In this document: positions 1 to 9,553 of the stretch, in pieces
Numbering within the stretch: position 1 is the stretch's first letter
Layout: every line of letters starts with the position of its first letter
Origin: Thalassovita gelatinovora
GTDB taxonomy: Bacteria > Pseudomonadota > Alphaproteobacteria > Rhodobacterales > Rhodobacteraceae
NCBI RefSeq assembly: GCF_001458355.1
Contig: NZ_CYSA01000003.1
Span: forward strand, 124,001-188,000
Direction of reading: 5' to 3'
DNA length: 64,000 nt
Position numbers and translations under genes: made by a program
The notes under the pieces: model-generated
What the model was told of the DNA's origin: nothing
The model's input: the letters and a program-made list of their open reading frames with translations, nothing else
Database searches by the model: none

Positions 1-1
1 C

Positions 2-211
2 ATGATGACCCGCAATCCGGTTTGCTGTACCCGAAACGATAACGCCGATCACGTTCTGACCCAGATGACCGAAGGTCGATTTCGCCATATGCCCGTCGTC
101 GAAGACGGTGTTTTGATTGGGATTGTTACCATCGGCGATATGGTCAAGGCGCGGCTGGAAGAGCTTTCCATGGAACGAAATGCGCTCGAAGGCATGATCA
201 TGGGGCATTAA
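2..211 (+). CDS. CBS-domain protein, C-terminal fragment (cut by window start)
   Basis: The window begins inside this gene, so only about the last 69 codons are present and the true start lies outside. The fragment resembles the second repeat of a paired CBS module: a helix-forming stretch, then RHMPVVEDGVLIGIVTIGD, where the hydrophobic strand followed by GIVT.GD is the typical CBS end. CBS pairs usually bind adenosyl ligands and regulate an attached or partner protein. No second domain follows; the tail is short and charged. In alphaproteobacteria stand-alone CBS-pair proteins of about 145 residues are common and this probably is one. The partner is unknown. Confidence 0.8.
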   Translation: MMTRNPVCCTRNDNADHVLTQMTEGRFRHMPVVEDGVLIGIVTIGDMVKARLEELSMERNALEGMIMGH

Positions 212-236
212 CGCTGCGAAAAGCGTTATTCTCTCT
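210..236 (+). terminator. Possible intrinsic terminator after the CBS gene
   Basis: A 6-bp inverted repeat AACGCT/AGCGTT (210-215 and 222-227) starts in the stop codon of the CBS gene and is followed by the pyrimidine-rich ATTCTCTCTT. The stem is short, so termination is only plausible. Confidence 0.35.
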
Positions 237-303
237 TGCATTCTGCGGCGCAATATTATTGCGTGCACTCAACTTAAAACGCCGTGTTTAAAGGGGGAGT
301 TCC

Positions 304-798
304 ATGCGCATAGGCCTTTATCCGGGTACGTTCGATCCAATCACTTTGGGGCATATCGATATTATCCGCAGATCGGCTACGTTGGTCGACCGTTTGGTGA
401 TCGGGGTTGCAATCAACCGCGATAAGGGACCGCTTTTCACGCTGGAAGAACGCGTTGAAATGATCGAAATGGAAATTGCTCGGTTGCAGCAGGAAACTGG
501 CGTGGAAATCGTGGTTCACCCGTTCGAAAATCTGCTCATCAACTGCGCTCATGATGTTGGCGCACAGATGATCGTACGCGGCCTGAGGGCTGTTGCTGAC
601 TTCGAATACGAATTCCAGATGGTTGGCATGAACCGTGCATTGGACAGTTCAGTCGAGACAGTGTTCCTGATGGCGGAAGCGAAGCATCAGGCCATTGCCT
701 CGAAACTGGTCAAGGAAATAGCACGGCTCGACGGCGACGTTACCAAATTCGTCACTCCCACGGTAAAGGAGAGGCTGCGAGCCAAACTAGATAAGTGA
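304..798 (+). CDS. coaD: Phosphopantetheine adenylyltransferase
   Basis: This enzyme transfers AMP from ATP to 4'-phosphopantetheine, giving dephospho-CoA, the penultimate step of CoA synthesis in the cytosol. The 164-residue length is normal for the family. The N-terminus carries the nucleotidyltransferase signature (GTFDPITLGHIDI) with Thr14 and His17 of the T/HxGH motif. The family's second ATP-binding segment appears as AIASKLVKEIAR near residues 135-146; the usual ISSTxVR is here IASKLVK. The start at 304 is preceded by a strong ribosome site (AAGGGGGAG). The next gene begins 4 bases after the stop, so the two are probably co-transcribed. Confidence 0.97.
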   Translation: MRIGLYPGTFDPITLGHIDIIRRSATLVDRLVIGVAINRDKGPLFTLEERVEMIEMEIARLQQETGVEIVVHPFENLLINCAHDVGAQMIVRGLRAVADFEYEFQMVGMNRALDSSVETVFLMAEAKHQAIASKLVKEIARLDGDVTKFVTPTVKERLRAKLDK

Positions 799-802
799 GG
801 CA

Positions 803-1294
803 ATGCGACAGTCTTCTCAGGCGGTTGAAAACGAAGTCATCCTGGGTATTCCCCGCAAACGCATGGTGCTGTGGCTGACCATCGCGCCAATGATCCTGAT
901 GCTATGTTGGGTCAGCTGGAGCGTATCCAAAAACCGTTATGTGGTTACTGCCGAAATGGTGGAAATGGATGCGCCCAGCGAATGCTGGGCGGCCAGTGAT
1001 GGCGGGATTTTCAGCGATGCCCGCGACGCCTTTCGAAGTCGCCAACCGTTGCGCCCGTATCTGGGGTTTTGCGGTGTGGCACGCACAACGATGGGGGATT
1101 TCGCGCTGCCCCCCAGCAAACCGCAGCCTTGGTTGGGGCAAAAACGGTCCGATATCTACACCCGGTTAAATCCGGGGTGTAAATACGATCTGATCGTAAT
1201 TAGCCCGAATGGCCGGCCAACGGAACGTAACCGGGGCAGGGGATCACCCAATCCGCCCCTGATCCGACGGATCCTGTTCACCTATCCCTGCTAG
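803..1294 (+). CDS. Hypothetical single-pass membrane protein
   Basis: I do not recognise this 163-residue protein. Residues about 20-43 form one hydrophobic segment (MVLWLTIAPMILMLCWVSW), giving a short cytoplasmic N-terminus and probably a periplasmic domain of about 115 residues with four cysteines (in ECWAA, GFCGV, GCKYD and the C-terminal YPC), which could form disulfides. It starts 4 bases after coaD with GAGG just upstream of the ATG, so it probably shares the coaD transcript. Its last 51 bases overlap the end of the convergent hydrolase gene. The reading frame may be real or an unusually long open stretch; the adjacency to coaD and the anchor favour a real gene. Confidence 0.55.
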   Translation: MRQSSQAVENEVILGIPRKRMVLWLTIAPMILMLCWVSWSVSKNRYVVTAEMVEMDAPSECWAASDGGIFSDARDAFRSRQPLRPYLGFCGVARTTMGDFALPPSKPQPWLGQKRSDIYTRLNPGCKYDLIVISPNGRPTERNRGRGSPNPPLIRRILFTYPC

Positions 1295-2230
1295 CCCTGC
1301 TTCGGCGTCGCGAATGAAGCTTTCGCAGGTCTCCGGCTGGGTAACCGGCAACATATGCCCGCCTTCGATCAGCGTCAGGCTGATTTTCGGGTTTTGCCGG
1401 GCGAATTCTGTGCCGTGCAAAGCGGGATCAAGAATTCGATCGTCACGGGCGAACAGCACAGAAACCGGCACCGGCAATTGAGCGTATTTACTGTTCATCC
1501 ATTTAAGGTCCCTAGCCGACGCCAAAAAGTCCCGGCAGGTGTTGCGAAAGGAAACCGGTCGCAACCCCAACAAGCCGCCACCTTGAACGGAATAGGCTTT
1601 GGGGACCGTTTCCGGGCCGAAGGTATAATCGAGAACCATATTGGTATTGCGGATGCTCATCGGAATAGCGAGCGTCCAGCTCAGCAAGAAACGCTTAAGG
1701 TGCGATGTGACCGTGAGCCCCTTAAATGGCGGTGCAACTTCGCCGCCACGCATCGTGAGTGGGGCGAGTAGCGCGAGACCTTTGGTTTTCATGGGGAAAT
1801 CCAACGCCAGGCAGAGTGAAATCGCACCGCCCAGTGAATGCCCGACAACCAATGGCTGATCGAGGCCCAGCGCATCGATCAGTTCGACGATCTGGGCAGC
1901 TTGGGCGCGTGGGTTGGCGGGTGTTTCATCTTCGCGTTCCGACCACCCCATACCGGGGCGGTCAAGTGCGATGACCCGGTGGTCGCGGGCAAGCCCATCA
2001 ATCAGTCCCATATCAAAATTGCCAAGCTGTGCGCCCAGCCCGTGGATCAGCACAATCGCCGGTCCTTCACCCCTGTCGACATAATGTTGCTGACCAATCG
2101 AGGTTGTAATAAATGCGCCGCGTGGCGGGATGGCTTTTTCAACCCGACGTTTGATCAGCCAGGTCTTCACCGGCAACCAACCTATGGCGCCAAACAGACC
2201 AAACGCCGCCAATCCAATGATCCAAACCAC
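1244..2230 (-). CDS. Alpha/beta-fold hydrolase, membrane-anchored
   Basis: A 328-residue alpha/beta hydrolase. Residues 1-25 are a hydrophobic anchor or uncleaved signal. The oxyanion-loop HGLGAQ follows at about residue 63, the nucleophile elbow is GHSLGG with Ser132, the acid is probably the Asp in FARDDRILD, and the catalytic His lies in EGGHMLPVTQPE near the C-terminus. Substrate cannot be inferred; esterases, lipases and haloperoxidase-like enzymes share this fold. The start is GTG at 2230, preceded by AAGGGAG on the minus strand. The 3' end overlaps the convergent orphan gene by 51 bases. Confidence 0.88.
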   Translation of the reverse strand: MVWIIGLAAFGLFGAIGWLPVKTWLIKRRVEKAIPPRGAFITTSIGQQHYVDRGEGPAIVLIHGLGAQLGNFDMGLIDGLARDHRVIALDRPGMGWSEREDETPANPRAQAAQIVELIDALGLDQPLVVGHSLGGAISLCLALDFPMKTKGLALLAPLTMRGGEVAPPFKGLTVTSHLKRFLLSWTLAIPMSIRNTNMVLDYTFGPETVPKAYSVQGGGLLGLRPVSFRNTCRDFLASARDLKWMNSKYAQLPVPVSVLFARDDRILDPALHGTEFARQNPKISLTLIEGGHMLPVTQPETCESFIRDAEAGLAGIGEQDPSDQGRIG

Positions 2231-2315
2231 AAGCTCTCTCCCTTAAATCCCTGACAAGATGCTAGGGGCAGGGCGGGCTGCTTGCTACTGGTTGAACGGA
2301 AAACGTCACGTCAGT

Positions 2316-2459
2316 TCAACGCCAGAAAGCCAGCCATTCCAACATGTCGGCAAACTTCTTGGCCACGAAAAGCAGGTTGTCGCCACCTGTCAAAACGAAA
2401 TCGCCGCCGATCAGGGCGGCGATCAAAATACCAAGTCCAATGGCAATATGGTCAGTCAT
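2316..2459 (-). CDS. Small single-pass membrane protein downstream of gap
   Basis: This 47-residue reading frame starts 27 bases after the gap stop on the same strand. It has an N-terminal transmembrane segment (AIGLGILIAALIGGDFVL), a GGDNLLFVAKK stretch and an aromatic C-terminus (EWLAFWR). I recall similar small proteins with the same GLG...FLxKK...EW.AFWR outline next to gap in other Rhodobacterales, so I consider it a real gene, though I cannot verify that here. The ribosome site is weak, so translation may depend on gap. An inverted repeat GTTGAAC/GTTCAAC (2291-2297 and 2314-2320) overlaps its stop. Function unknown. Confidence 0.7.
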   Translation of the reverse strand: MTDHIAIGLGILIAALIGGDFVLTGGDNLLFVAKKFADMLEWLAFWR

Positions 2460-2486
2460 AAGTCCAAGGGTCCGGATGAAATGGCG

Positions 2487-3533
2487 TTAGACCAATTCAT
2501 GCCGGACTGCGTCGTTCGGTGCAACCTCAGACTTCAAGAGCTTTCCCATGGCCACCGCCACATCCGCCATCCGGCACGAGAAACCCCATTCATTGTCGTA
2601 CCAGCTCAGCACCCTCACCAGACGGCCACCGGTCACTTTGGTTTGATCGGCCGCAAAGATCGAGCTGGCCTCGGTGTGGTTGAAATCAATCGACACTTTC
2701 GGTTCGGTATCATATTCAAGAATACCTTTCATCGCTCCATGCGCAGCTTCGGCGATGATGGCGTTGACTTCTTCTTCGGTCACGTCGCGGGCAGCGATGA
2801 AGGTCAGGTCCACTGCCGATACATTCGGGGTCGGGACCCGCATGGCGGAGCCGTCCAATTTGCCCTTCAGCTTCGGCAACACCTCCCCAAGCGCCTTGGC
2901 GGCCCCGGTCGATGTCGGGATCATCGACATCGCCGCAGCGCGGGCGCGATACAGGTCGTTATGACGACGATCCAGCGTCGGCTGATCACCGGTATAGGAA
3001 TGGATCGTGGTCATGATGCCGCTTTCGATCCCGATCTTGTCATCCAACACCTTGGCCAGTGGTGCCAGGCAATTGGTGGTGCAGGACCCGTTCGAAATCA
3101 TCACGTCGCCAGCGGTCAGTTGATCATCGTTAACGCCCATCACGATGGTTTTCTGCACATTCTTGGCGGGGGCAGAAATCAGAACCGATTTTGCACCGCG
3201 GTCGATGTGCTTCTTGGCTTTTTCGCCATCGTTGAAATTTCCGGTGCATTCCAGCACCACATCGACGCCGGACCAGTCCAGTTCATCCATGTCATAGGTC
3301 GACATCACTTCGAAACGACCACGGCCAAGATCCATCCAACCCTCGCCGGTGGTCACTTCGCCGGGAAACCGCCCATGCACGGAATCGTAACGGATCAGGT
3401 GCGCCGCTGTGTCCAGTGGACCGGTTGCGTTGATCTTGACTACCTTGATATCTTCGCGCGCGCTTTCAGAAATATGAGAAAGGGTGCAGCGGCCGATGCG
3501 GCCAAATCCGTTGATGCCAACAGTGATGGTCAT
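2487..3533 (-). CDS. gap: Glyceraldehyde-3-phosphate dehydrogenase
   Basis: Converts glyceraldehyde 3-phosphate, phosphate and NAD+ to 1,3-bisphosphoglycerate in glycolysis, and the reverse in gluconeogenesis. The 348-residue protein opens with the Rossmann fingerprint GINGFGRIGR. The active-site loop SCTTNCLAP places the nucleophile at Cys151, and the activating base is His178 in IHSYTGDQ. The C-terminal WYDNEWGFSCR is typical. The ATG at 3533 is chosen because AGGAG lies 8 bases upstream and the protein then begins exactly at the fold. A longer open frame upstream has no family similarity. A tiny membrane-protein gene follows. The upstream region holds two LacI-type half-palindromic sites. 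Confidence 0.97.
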   Translation of the reverse strand: MTITVGINGFGRIGRCTLSHISESAREDIKVVKINATGPLDTAAHLIRYDSVHGRFPGEVTTGEGWMDLGRGRFEVMSTYDMDELDWSGVDVVLECTGNFNDGEKAKKHIDRGAKSVLISAPAKNVQKTIVMGVNDDQLTAGDVMISNGSCTTNCLAPLAKVLDDKIGIESGIMTTIHSYTGDQPTLDRRHNDLYRARAAAMSMIPTSTGAAKALGEVLPKLKGKLDGSAMRVPTPNVSAVDLTFIAARDVTEEEVNAIIAEAAHGAMKGILEYDTEPKVSIDFNHTEASSIFAADQTKVTGGRLVRVLSWYDNEWGFSCRMADVAVAMGKLLKSEVAPNDAVRHELV

Positions 3534-3619
3534 GGAACATGCTCCTGAAATACAAGGTTTAGGGGCGTATAGCTGTACCCGGACCCAGCGTGAAGATGAA
3601 AATATTATGTTTGGCAGCA

Positions 3620-3652
3620 TGTTAGCGAAAACATTGCAGGGTTGCGCTAACG
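3620..3652. promoter_or_regulatory. Two LacI-type operator-like sites between gap and the DUF808 gene
   Basis: TGTTAGCGAAAACA (3620-3633) matches 12 of 14 positions of the palindrome TGTTAGCGCTAACA. A second copy, GGTTGCGCTAACG (3640-3652), matches its right half. The copies are about two helical turns apart, start to start, in the divergent gap/DUF808 region. From memory, LacI-family regulators of central carbon metabolism in alphaproteobacteria (CceR-like) bind such TGTTAnCGnTAACA sites; that link is an inference. Confidence 0.45.
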
Positions 3653-3724
3653 ATAGGGCAGGGTTCGGGCTTGCCCCGTGCTGTACATCCACTAAGTTGG
3701 CGCTACCAATAGATGAGGTATATG

Positions 3725-4684
3725 ATGAGCGGTCTTCTGGCGCTTTTGGATGATGTTGCCGCAATCGCAAAAGTGGCGGCGACCAGTGTTGACGATATTG
3801 CGGCGGCGGCATCGAAAGCCGGAACCAAGACCGCAGGCGTGATCATCGACGATGCCGCCGTGACACCAAAATACGTCGACGGTTTCGCACCATCGCGCGA
3901 ATTGCCGATCATCTGGAAAATCGCCCGTGGATCGTTTTTCAACAAATTGGTAATTTTGCTTCCTGCGGCGTTGTTATTGTCGAATTTTGTTCCTTGGTTG
4001 ATCACGCCGTTGTTGATGCTGGGCGGCAGTTATCTTTGTTTCGAAGGGGCGGAAAAAATATTTCACGCACTGTTCCCGCATGGTGACAAACATATCGAAA
4101 AAGACATGTCCGTGAACGATCCCGGCCATCTTGAACAGCAGAAGGTTCAGGGCGCGATCAAGACCGATTTCATCCTCTCGGCTGAAATCATGACCATCGC
4201 CCTGTCCGCGATCCCGGAAGGTCCACTTTGGATCGAAGCGGCTGCTTTGGCAACGGTCGGAGTCGCCGTAACCCTTGCGATCTACGGATCGGTGGCGTTG
4301 ATCGTGAAAATGGACGATGTCGGGCTTTTTGTGGCGCAAAATGCGCGCACCGGAATCGGACAAGCCATCGGGCGCGGGTTGGTTAAATTCATGCCGGTAC
4401 TGATGCGTATCCTATCCATCGTCGGTACCGCTGCAATGTTATGGGTTGGTGGATCGATCATGATCCATGGGCTGCATGATTTGGGTCTGCATCACCCCTA
4501 TGAAGACATCCATCTTTTGGCTGAAACGGTCGCCCATCTCGTGGCAGAAACCTATCGCGGTTCGGTGCAATGGGGTGTAACGGCATTGTCTGATGGAATT
4601 CTGGGGCTGCTTTACGGGTTGATCCTGATCCCGATTTCTACCCGGGTTATTGGGCCGCTTTTTAGTAAGAAAATGCCACACTGA
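3725..4684 (+). CDS. DUF808 (YedI-like) multi-pass inner-membrane protein
   Basis: A 319-residue integral membrane protein of the DUF808 family (E. coli YedI-like). The hallmark opening SGLLALLDDVAAIAKVAA is followed by an Ala-rich stretch, the conserved GTKTAGVIIDDAAVTP and the core ELPIIWKIARGS. At least six hydrophobic segments follow, including ILLPAALLLSNFVPWLITPLL and LILIPISTRVIGPL, with the loop SYLCFEGAEKI characteristic of the family. Molecular function is unknown; the family looks transporter-like. Three in-frame ATGs exist (3713, 3722, 3725); the last is 6 bases after GAGG (3715-3718) and gives the canonical MSGLLALLDD start. Transcribed divergently from gap. Confidence 0.9.
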   Translation: MSGLLALLDDVAAIAKVAATSVDDIAAAASKAGTKTAGVIIDDAAVTPKYVDGFAPSRELPIIWKIARGSFFNKLVILLPAALLLSNFVPWLITPLLMLGGSYLCFEGAEKIFHALFPHGDKHIEKDMSVNDPGHLEQQKVQGAIKTDFILSAEIMTIALSAIPEGPLWIEAAALATVGVAVTLAIYGSVALIVKMDDVGLFVAQNARTGIGQAIGRGLVKFMPVLMRILSIVGTAAMLWVGGSIMIHGLHDLGLHHPYEDIHLLAETVAHLVAETYRGSVQWGVTALSDGILGLLYGLILIPISTRVIGPLFSKKMPH

Positions 4685-5161
4685 TCTTTTCTTATGACGT
4701 TCACCCCAACGGAATTGCCTTCAACCCGACGCGATGACAACGCTCCGGGCGGGTGGCGCAATACTTGTTTCCGTATGGAACACCGGATGACCTGACCCAA
4801 TTGAAAACTTGAACTAAACCGTATCAAACAATCTCAAAGCTCTGGAATTATGCAGAATGTAATTCCGCCTATCGGTAAATAACTTCAGCAACCTACCGTT
4901 TCTATTGGAAATCAATCCAAACAGGGAGCGCGTAATGCTGTTCGAAAACGATCCTTCCCCTTGATATCCGCCTGACGGTTGCACGCTTTCGATCACGCAA
5001 CACCTAAGCTGTTAGGTGCTTGCGGTCGGACCACGTCAAAAGTCAGCAAAAACCAAAGGTCGTACTACCTTCTTGGGAGGAGGGCCGATCTTTCAAAATA
5101 CCCACGGACAGACGCGCTGTCCTTGGGCGTGAAATATCACAGTGGTAATAAGGTTTATAAT
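4685..5161. other. Intergenic region upstream of the chemoreceptor gene
   Basis: About 480 bases without a convincing gene. It holds one clear hairpin, CACCTAA/TTAGGTG with a 4-base loop (5001-5018), about 145 bases before the chemoreceptor start. It has no T-run, so it is not an obvious terminator. No other feature is supported. Confidence 0.5.
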
Positions 5162-7210
5162 ATGACCCTCAAACTCAAGTTAACCGCAGTTTTCGCCCTG
5201 GTGCTTCTGCTGGCCGCCGCAGGAATGGGGCTTGGCATCATGAAGATGGGGGCGCTCAAGGCAGAGTTTGACAATGTGCTGGATCGAAAGGTCCGCGGAG
5301 TGACGCTGGCCAACGAAATCGTCGCGCAATCGGTATCGGTCACGCGGAATGAAAAAAACATAATTCTTGCACCGTTGAAAAATGGAAAAGATGTTTTGGC
5401 AGCAGATACCGACAAACGTATTGCTGAAATAGAAAAGCTGGTGGCCGATCTGCGCGAGGTATCGGAAGCCGAAGAATTGACTTTGCTCGACGCCTTCGAG
5501 GCAGATTGGGAAAACTATCTACAGGCCAACAAGAAAGTTCAGGAATTTTCGAGTCTACAATCCATCCTGAAAGGCCGTCAAATTCTTCAAGAGAAAGAGG
5601 TGCTGACATATCAAACCTTGGCTGAGGCGTTGAAGAAAATGCAGGACCAATTGGTCTTGGAATCGAGCGGATCATCGGATTTTGACGGAAGCGATGAAAT
5701 CGCTGTAATGGCGGTCGTAGAAGCCGAACTTCTGCGGGCCCGCGTCTATGTCTATAGCACGATGGCCTCTTCGGCCCAGCCCGATGTCGTCAAGAGCTTT
5801 GCCGACCTTACGCACCAACAAATCAAAGAATTACAAAGTGCCATCAGCGTTGCCGAACTGTCCTTGCCGGATGAATATTGGGATGCTTTGGTCGAATTCG
5901 AAAGTGCCATGGATGTTTGGCTGCTTGATGTTGAACAAGCGTTGGAAAAAGCGCTTGAAAATGGCGATTACGACGCGTTGACGATCAGCAACGGAATAGC
6001 AGCCGATGCGCAACGGGCAGCGGATACACAGCTCGCTGCTCTGGTCGGGCGGCTTCAAAGCCAAATGGATATGGCAAGAGAGAATGTCGCGACGACCTAC
6101 GCGCTTAGCAAACAGATTCAGATCGGGGCACTTGTTGCGATGGTTCTCATCGCCGCAGCCGCTGCGTTGTTGATCGTCCGCGGCATCTATCATCAGCTCG
6201 GCGGCGAACCCGCCTATGCACAACAGGTGTTGCGCCAAATCGCCGATGGTAATCTTGAGGTCGACATCACGACCCGGTCCGGTGATCGTGACAGCGTTCT
6301 TGCGGCACTGGCAAACATGACCGACCGACTGAAATCTGTAGTCGGCGATGTCAGTGCGGCAGCACGCGGTGTTGCCTCGGGCAGTGAACAGATGTCAGCC
6401 AGCTCCGAACAGCTTAGTCAGGGGGCATCCGAACAGGCGGCGGCGTCCGAACAAACCTCGGCTTCGATCGAAGAAATGGCCGCTACCATCGGTCAAAACG
6501 CAGAGAATACCCTCCAGACAGAACAGATTGCCCGCAAGGCCGCAGCAGATGCTGAAACCAGCGGCAAAGCCGTCGGAGACGCGGTCAAAGCAATGGAAAC
6601 CATCGCCGACAAGATTATGGTGATTCAGGAAATCGCCCGTCAGACCGATCTGTTGGCTCTCAATGCTGCGGTTGAGGCCGCACGAGCGGGTGATCACGGG
6701 CGCGGCTTTGCGGTCGTCGCCGCAGAAGTGCGCAAACTGGCAGAACGCTCACAAGAAGCTGCATCGGAAATTTCTGGCCTGTCGGGCGCGACGGTACAGT
6801 CGGCTCAGGCGGCGGGCGAACTGCTCAATAACCTCGTTCCCGACATCCAGAAAACGGCAGAGCTTGTCGGCGGCATTTCGTCGGCCAACGCCGAACTGAA
6901 TATCGGCGCGGGACAGATCAGCGAGGCAATTCAACAGCTCGATACGGTAACGCAGCAGAACAGCATTGCGTCTGATGAAATGTCGATGGCCGCAACGGGG
7001 CTGTCGGAACAGGCCGAACGGCTGCAAGGAAGCATCAGTTTCTTTTCACTCGAAGGGACAAAAGACAAAGCAGCAGGGAACACCTTATCCGAAACGGTTG
7101 TAACCACCGCAGACACCATTGGAAAAGGATCGACCAAGGGTGTCGTGTTGGACATCTCGGAAGATGGCGATGCCGCGAAGGTCGACTTTATCCGCGTCGC
7201 CAACGGGTAG
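5162..7210 (+). CDS. Methyl-accepting chemotaxis protein, transmembrane
   Basis: A 682-residue chemoreceptor. Residues about 8-30 are the first membrane helix ([19 protein letters not shown]), followed by a periplasmic helical sensor of about 290 residues resembling the four-helix-bundle class. The second membrane helix is near 321-342 ([17 protein letters not shown]), then a HAMP linker, and the long cytoplasmic signalling hairpin. The hairpin tip is clear near residue 490 ([21 protein letters not shown]). Gln/Glu-rich runs flank it and could be methylation sites. The start at 5162 is used because it places a membrane helix at the N-terminus; the frame is open further upstream without a recognisable ribosome site. 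Ligand unknown; it is not beside che genes. Confidence 0.93.
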   Translation: MTLKLKLTAVFALVLLLAAAGMGLGIMKMGALKAEFDNVLDRKVRGVTLANEIVAQSVSVTRNEKNIILAPLKNGKDVLAADTDKRIAEIEKLVADLREVSEAEELTLLDAFEADWENYLQANKKVQEFSSLQSILKGRQILQEKEVLTYQTLAEALKKMQDQLVLESSGSSDFDGSDEIAVMAVVEAELLRARVYVYSTMASSAQPDVVKSFADLTHQQIKELQSAISVAELSLPDEYWDALVEFESAMDVWLLDVEQALEKALENGDYDALTISNGIAADAQRAADTQLAALVGRLQSQMDMARENVATTYALSKQIQIGALVAMVLIAAAAALLIVRGIYHQLGGEPAYAQQVLRQIADGNLEVDITTRSGDRDSVLAALANMTDRLKSVVGDVSAAARGVASGSEQMSASSEQLSQGASEQAAASEQTSASIEEMAATIGQNAENTLQTEQIARKAAADAETSGKAVGDAVKAMETIADKIMVIQEIARQTDLLALNAAVEAARAGDHGRGFAVVAAEVRKLAERSQEAASEISGLSGATVQSAQAAGELLNNLVPDIQKTAELVGGISSANAELNIGAGQISEAIQQLDTVTQQNSIASDEMSMAATGLSEQAERLQGSISFFSLEGTKDKAAGNTLSETVVTTADTIGKGSTKGVVLDISEDGDAAKVDFIRVANG

Positions 7211-7273
7211 AATGGTCGCGTGAAGTCAGGGAACCGATCCGTATTCTTCCGTTGCCTAATCGGCCACGAACAA

Positions 7274-7299
7274 AAGGGCCGCGCATCCGCGCGGCCCTT
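7274..7299. terminator. Strong hairpin between convergent chemoreceptor and tkt genes
   Basis: AAGGGCCGCGC/GCGCGGCCCTT is a perfect 11-bp stem with a 4-base loop (ATCC). The tails on both strands are only weakly T-rich, so it is a probable bidirectional terminator rather than a textbook one. Confidence 0.6.
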
Positions 7300-7334
7300 C
7301 GCAAATTTATAGCGGTGGTTTTTACGGCTTGCCG

Positions 7335-9353
7335 TTAGGCCAGCAACTCTTTCACCTTGGCCGCTGCGGCCTCGGCGGTGATACCGAATTTTTCATAAAG
7401 AACATTCGCCGGGGCCGAAGCACCAAAATCGGTCATGCCGATAAACCCGGCCTTAGCTTCACGGCCACGTTCGCCCAACAGCCATCGGTCCCAACCCTGA
7501 CGAATTGCGGCTTCGATACCAACACGGACCGGACCCGCAGGCAAAACGCGTTTGCGATAGGCTTCGTCCTGTTGTTCGAATAGTTCCATGCAAGGCATCG
7601 ACACGACCCGAGTGCCAACACCTTCTGCCTGCAACAGATCGCGTGCGGCCAAGGCGATTTCCACTTCCGATCCGGTGGCAATCAGGATTGCCTGACGCTT
7701 GCCCTCGGCATCGGCCAACACATACGCGCCCTGAGCCGTCAGGTTCTTAGCAGTGTGTTTTCTACGCACGGTCGGCAGGCCCTGACGTGTCAGTGACAAA
7801 ACCGAAGGCGTGTCCTTGGTGCTGAGCGCCAGTTCCCAGGCTTCCGCCGTTTCAATGGTATCGGCAGGACGGAACACATGGGTGTTCGGGGTGGCGCGGC
7901 TGATGGCGAGATGTTCCACCGGTTGGTGCGTTGGCCCGTCTTCGCCCAGACCGATCGAATCGTGGGTCATCACGAACACGGTGGGTATTTTCATCAAGGC
8001 GGCCAAGCGCATCGCCGGACGGGCGTAGTCGGTAAATGCCATGAAAGTCCCACCGTAGGGGCGGATACCACCATGCAGCGCCATGCCGTTCATCGCTGCG
8101 GCCATGCCATGTTCGCGGATACCCCAATGAATATAGCGACCGCTGCGGTTGTCGGTGTCAAAGATCCCCATATCGCCGGTTTTGGTGTTGTTCGACCCGG
8201 TGAGGTCAGCAGACCCGCCGACGGTTTCGGTCATCACAGGGTTGATCACTTCCAGCACCATTTCGCTGGATTTCCGAGTGGCAACCTTGGGACCTTCTTC
8301 GCTGATCTGCTTTTTCAGGGCCCGGATTGTCGGAGACAGGCGTTTGGGAACGTCGCGATCGAAGATACGTTTGAATTCTCCCTGCTTGCGGTCCGAAACC
8401 GACGCGAGCCGTGCTTCCCATTCGGAACGATCCGCAGCCCCACGCGATCCGATGCTTTCCCATGCCTGTTTGATTTCGGCGGGAACTTCGAACGGACCAT
8501 AAGGCCAGCCATAGGCGGCCTTGGTGTCGGCAATCAGCGTTTCATCGGTCAGTGCGCCATGCCCTTTGGATGTGTCCTGGGCCGAAGAACCAAGCGCAAT
8601 ATGGGTCTTGCAAGCAATCATCGACGGCTTGCCAGCCTTTTTTGCGGCGGTGATCGCTTCGTCGATCGCGGCCGGATCGTGGCCATCGATTTCCTGCACA
8701 TGCCAGCCAGAGGCCTTGAACCGCTGCACCTGATCGGTGCGGTCGGACAGATCGACGGTGCCGTCGATGGTAATTCCGTTATTGTCCCAGAACACGACCA
8801 GCTTGGACAATTGTTGCCGCCCGGCCAGCGCAATCGCTTCGTGACTGACACCTTCCATCAGGCAGCCGTCACCAGCGATGACATAAGTGTAGTGATCGAC
8901 CAGTTTCTTGCCGTATTGACCGCGCAGGATTTCTTCGGCCATGGCGAAACCCACCGCGTTGGAAATGCCCTGACCCAGAGGTCCGGTTGTGGTTTCGATC
9001 CCCGAGGCATGGCCGTATTCCGGGTGCCCAGCGGTTTTCGCGCCCCATTGGCGGAAGTTGCGGATTTCTTCCAGCGTGATGTCTTCGTTGCCCGTAAGGT
9101 AAAGCAGCGAATAAAGCAGCATCGAACCGTGCCCAGCCGAAAGGATGAAGCGGTCACGATCGGGCCAATAGGGGGCCGCCGCGTCAAATTTCAAGTGCTT
9201 TTCGAACAAGACTGTGGCAACGTCGGCCATCCCCATCGGCATGCCGGAATGGCCCGAATTTGCCGCGTGGATTGCATCCAGCGTCAATGTGCGGATTGCG
9301 GCCGCTTTCGTCCAATGTTCAGGGTTCGCAGTGCGCAGGGCAGAAATATCCAC
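7335..9353 (-). CDS. tkt: Transketolase
   Basis: Thiamine-diphosphate enzyme of the pentose phosphate pathway and Calvin cycle that moves two-carbon ketol units between sugar phosphates. The 672-residue protein has the normal length. Visible landmarks are the N-terminal substrate loop [12 protein letters not shown], the TPP/metal-binding [13 protein letters not shown], the central [12 protein letters not shown], and the pyrimidine-domain stretch [16 protein letters not shown], followed by [19 protein letters not shown]. The start is GTG at 9353 with AAGGA upstream; it is preceded by a noncoding stretch shared with the divergent cell-division pair. Confidence 0.97.
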   Translation of the reverse strand: MDISALRTANPEHWTKAAAIRTLTLDAIHAANSGHSGMPMGMADVATVLFEKHLKFDAAAPYWPDRDRFILSAGHGSMLLYSLLYLTGNEDITLEEIRNFRQWGAKTAGHPEYGHASGIETTTGPLGQGISNAVGFAMAEEILRGQYGKKLVDHYTYVIAGDGCLMEGVSHEAIALAGRQQLSKLVVFWDNNGITIDGTVDLSDRTDQVQRFKASGWHVQEIDGHDPAAIDEAITAAKKAGKPSMIACKTHIALGSSAQDTSKGHGALTDETLIADTKAAYGWPYGPFEVPAEIKQAWESIGSRGAADRSEWEARLASVSDRKQGEFKRIFDRDVPKRLSPTIRALKKQISEEGPKVATRKSSEMVLEVINPVMTETVGGSADLTGSNNTKTGDMGIFDTDNRSGRYIHWGIREHGMAAAMNGMALHGGIRPYGGTFMAFTDYARPAMRLAALMKIPTVFVMTHDSIGLGEDGPTHQPVEHLAISRATPNTHVFRPADTIETAEAWELALSTKDTPSVLSLTRQGLPTVRRKHTAKNLTAQGAYVLADAEGKRQAILIATGSEVEIALAARDLLQAEGVGTRVVSMPCMELFEQQDEAYRKRVLPAGPVRVGIEAAIRQGWDRWLLGERGREAKAGFIGMTDFGASAPANVLYEKFGITAEAAAAKVKELLA

Positions 9354-9553
9354 GAGAGACGTCCTTTGATCTGGCTGTGTTGATGCTGCTCATATCAGCC
9401 CTTGTCCGAAGATCAAGCGGCAGGGCGGGATATCCGTCGCTTGGGGGGCGCATTTTGCCTATTCATTGGGTAAACTTTGGCTCAAGGAACGCCATCTTGA
9501 TTCGCACCGGCGAATTTCTGAGCGTTTCGATAATAACCGGAAGGCAGAGGCGC

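Noticed and set aside
2259-3548. Long open frame (429 codons) on the plus strand opposite gap
   Set aside because: It lies antisense to an unmistakable gap gene and its His/Arg-rich translation has no recognisable motif; a shadow of biased codon use.
7878-9383. 501-codon plus-strand frame opposite tkt
   Set aside because: Antisense to transketolase; composition typical of a mirror frame, no ribosome site.
9354-9553. 6S RNA near zapA, as found in many bacteria
   Set aside because: The tkt-zapA interval and the 10-base zapA-DedA gap show no long bulged hairpin of the 6S type.
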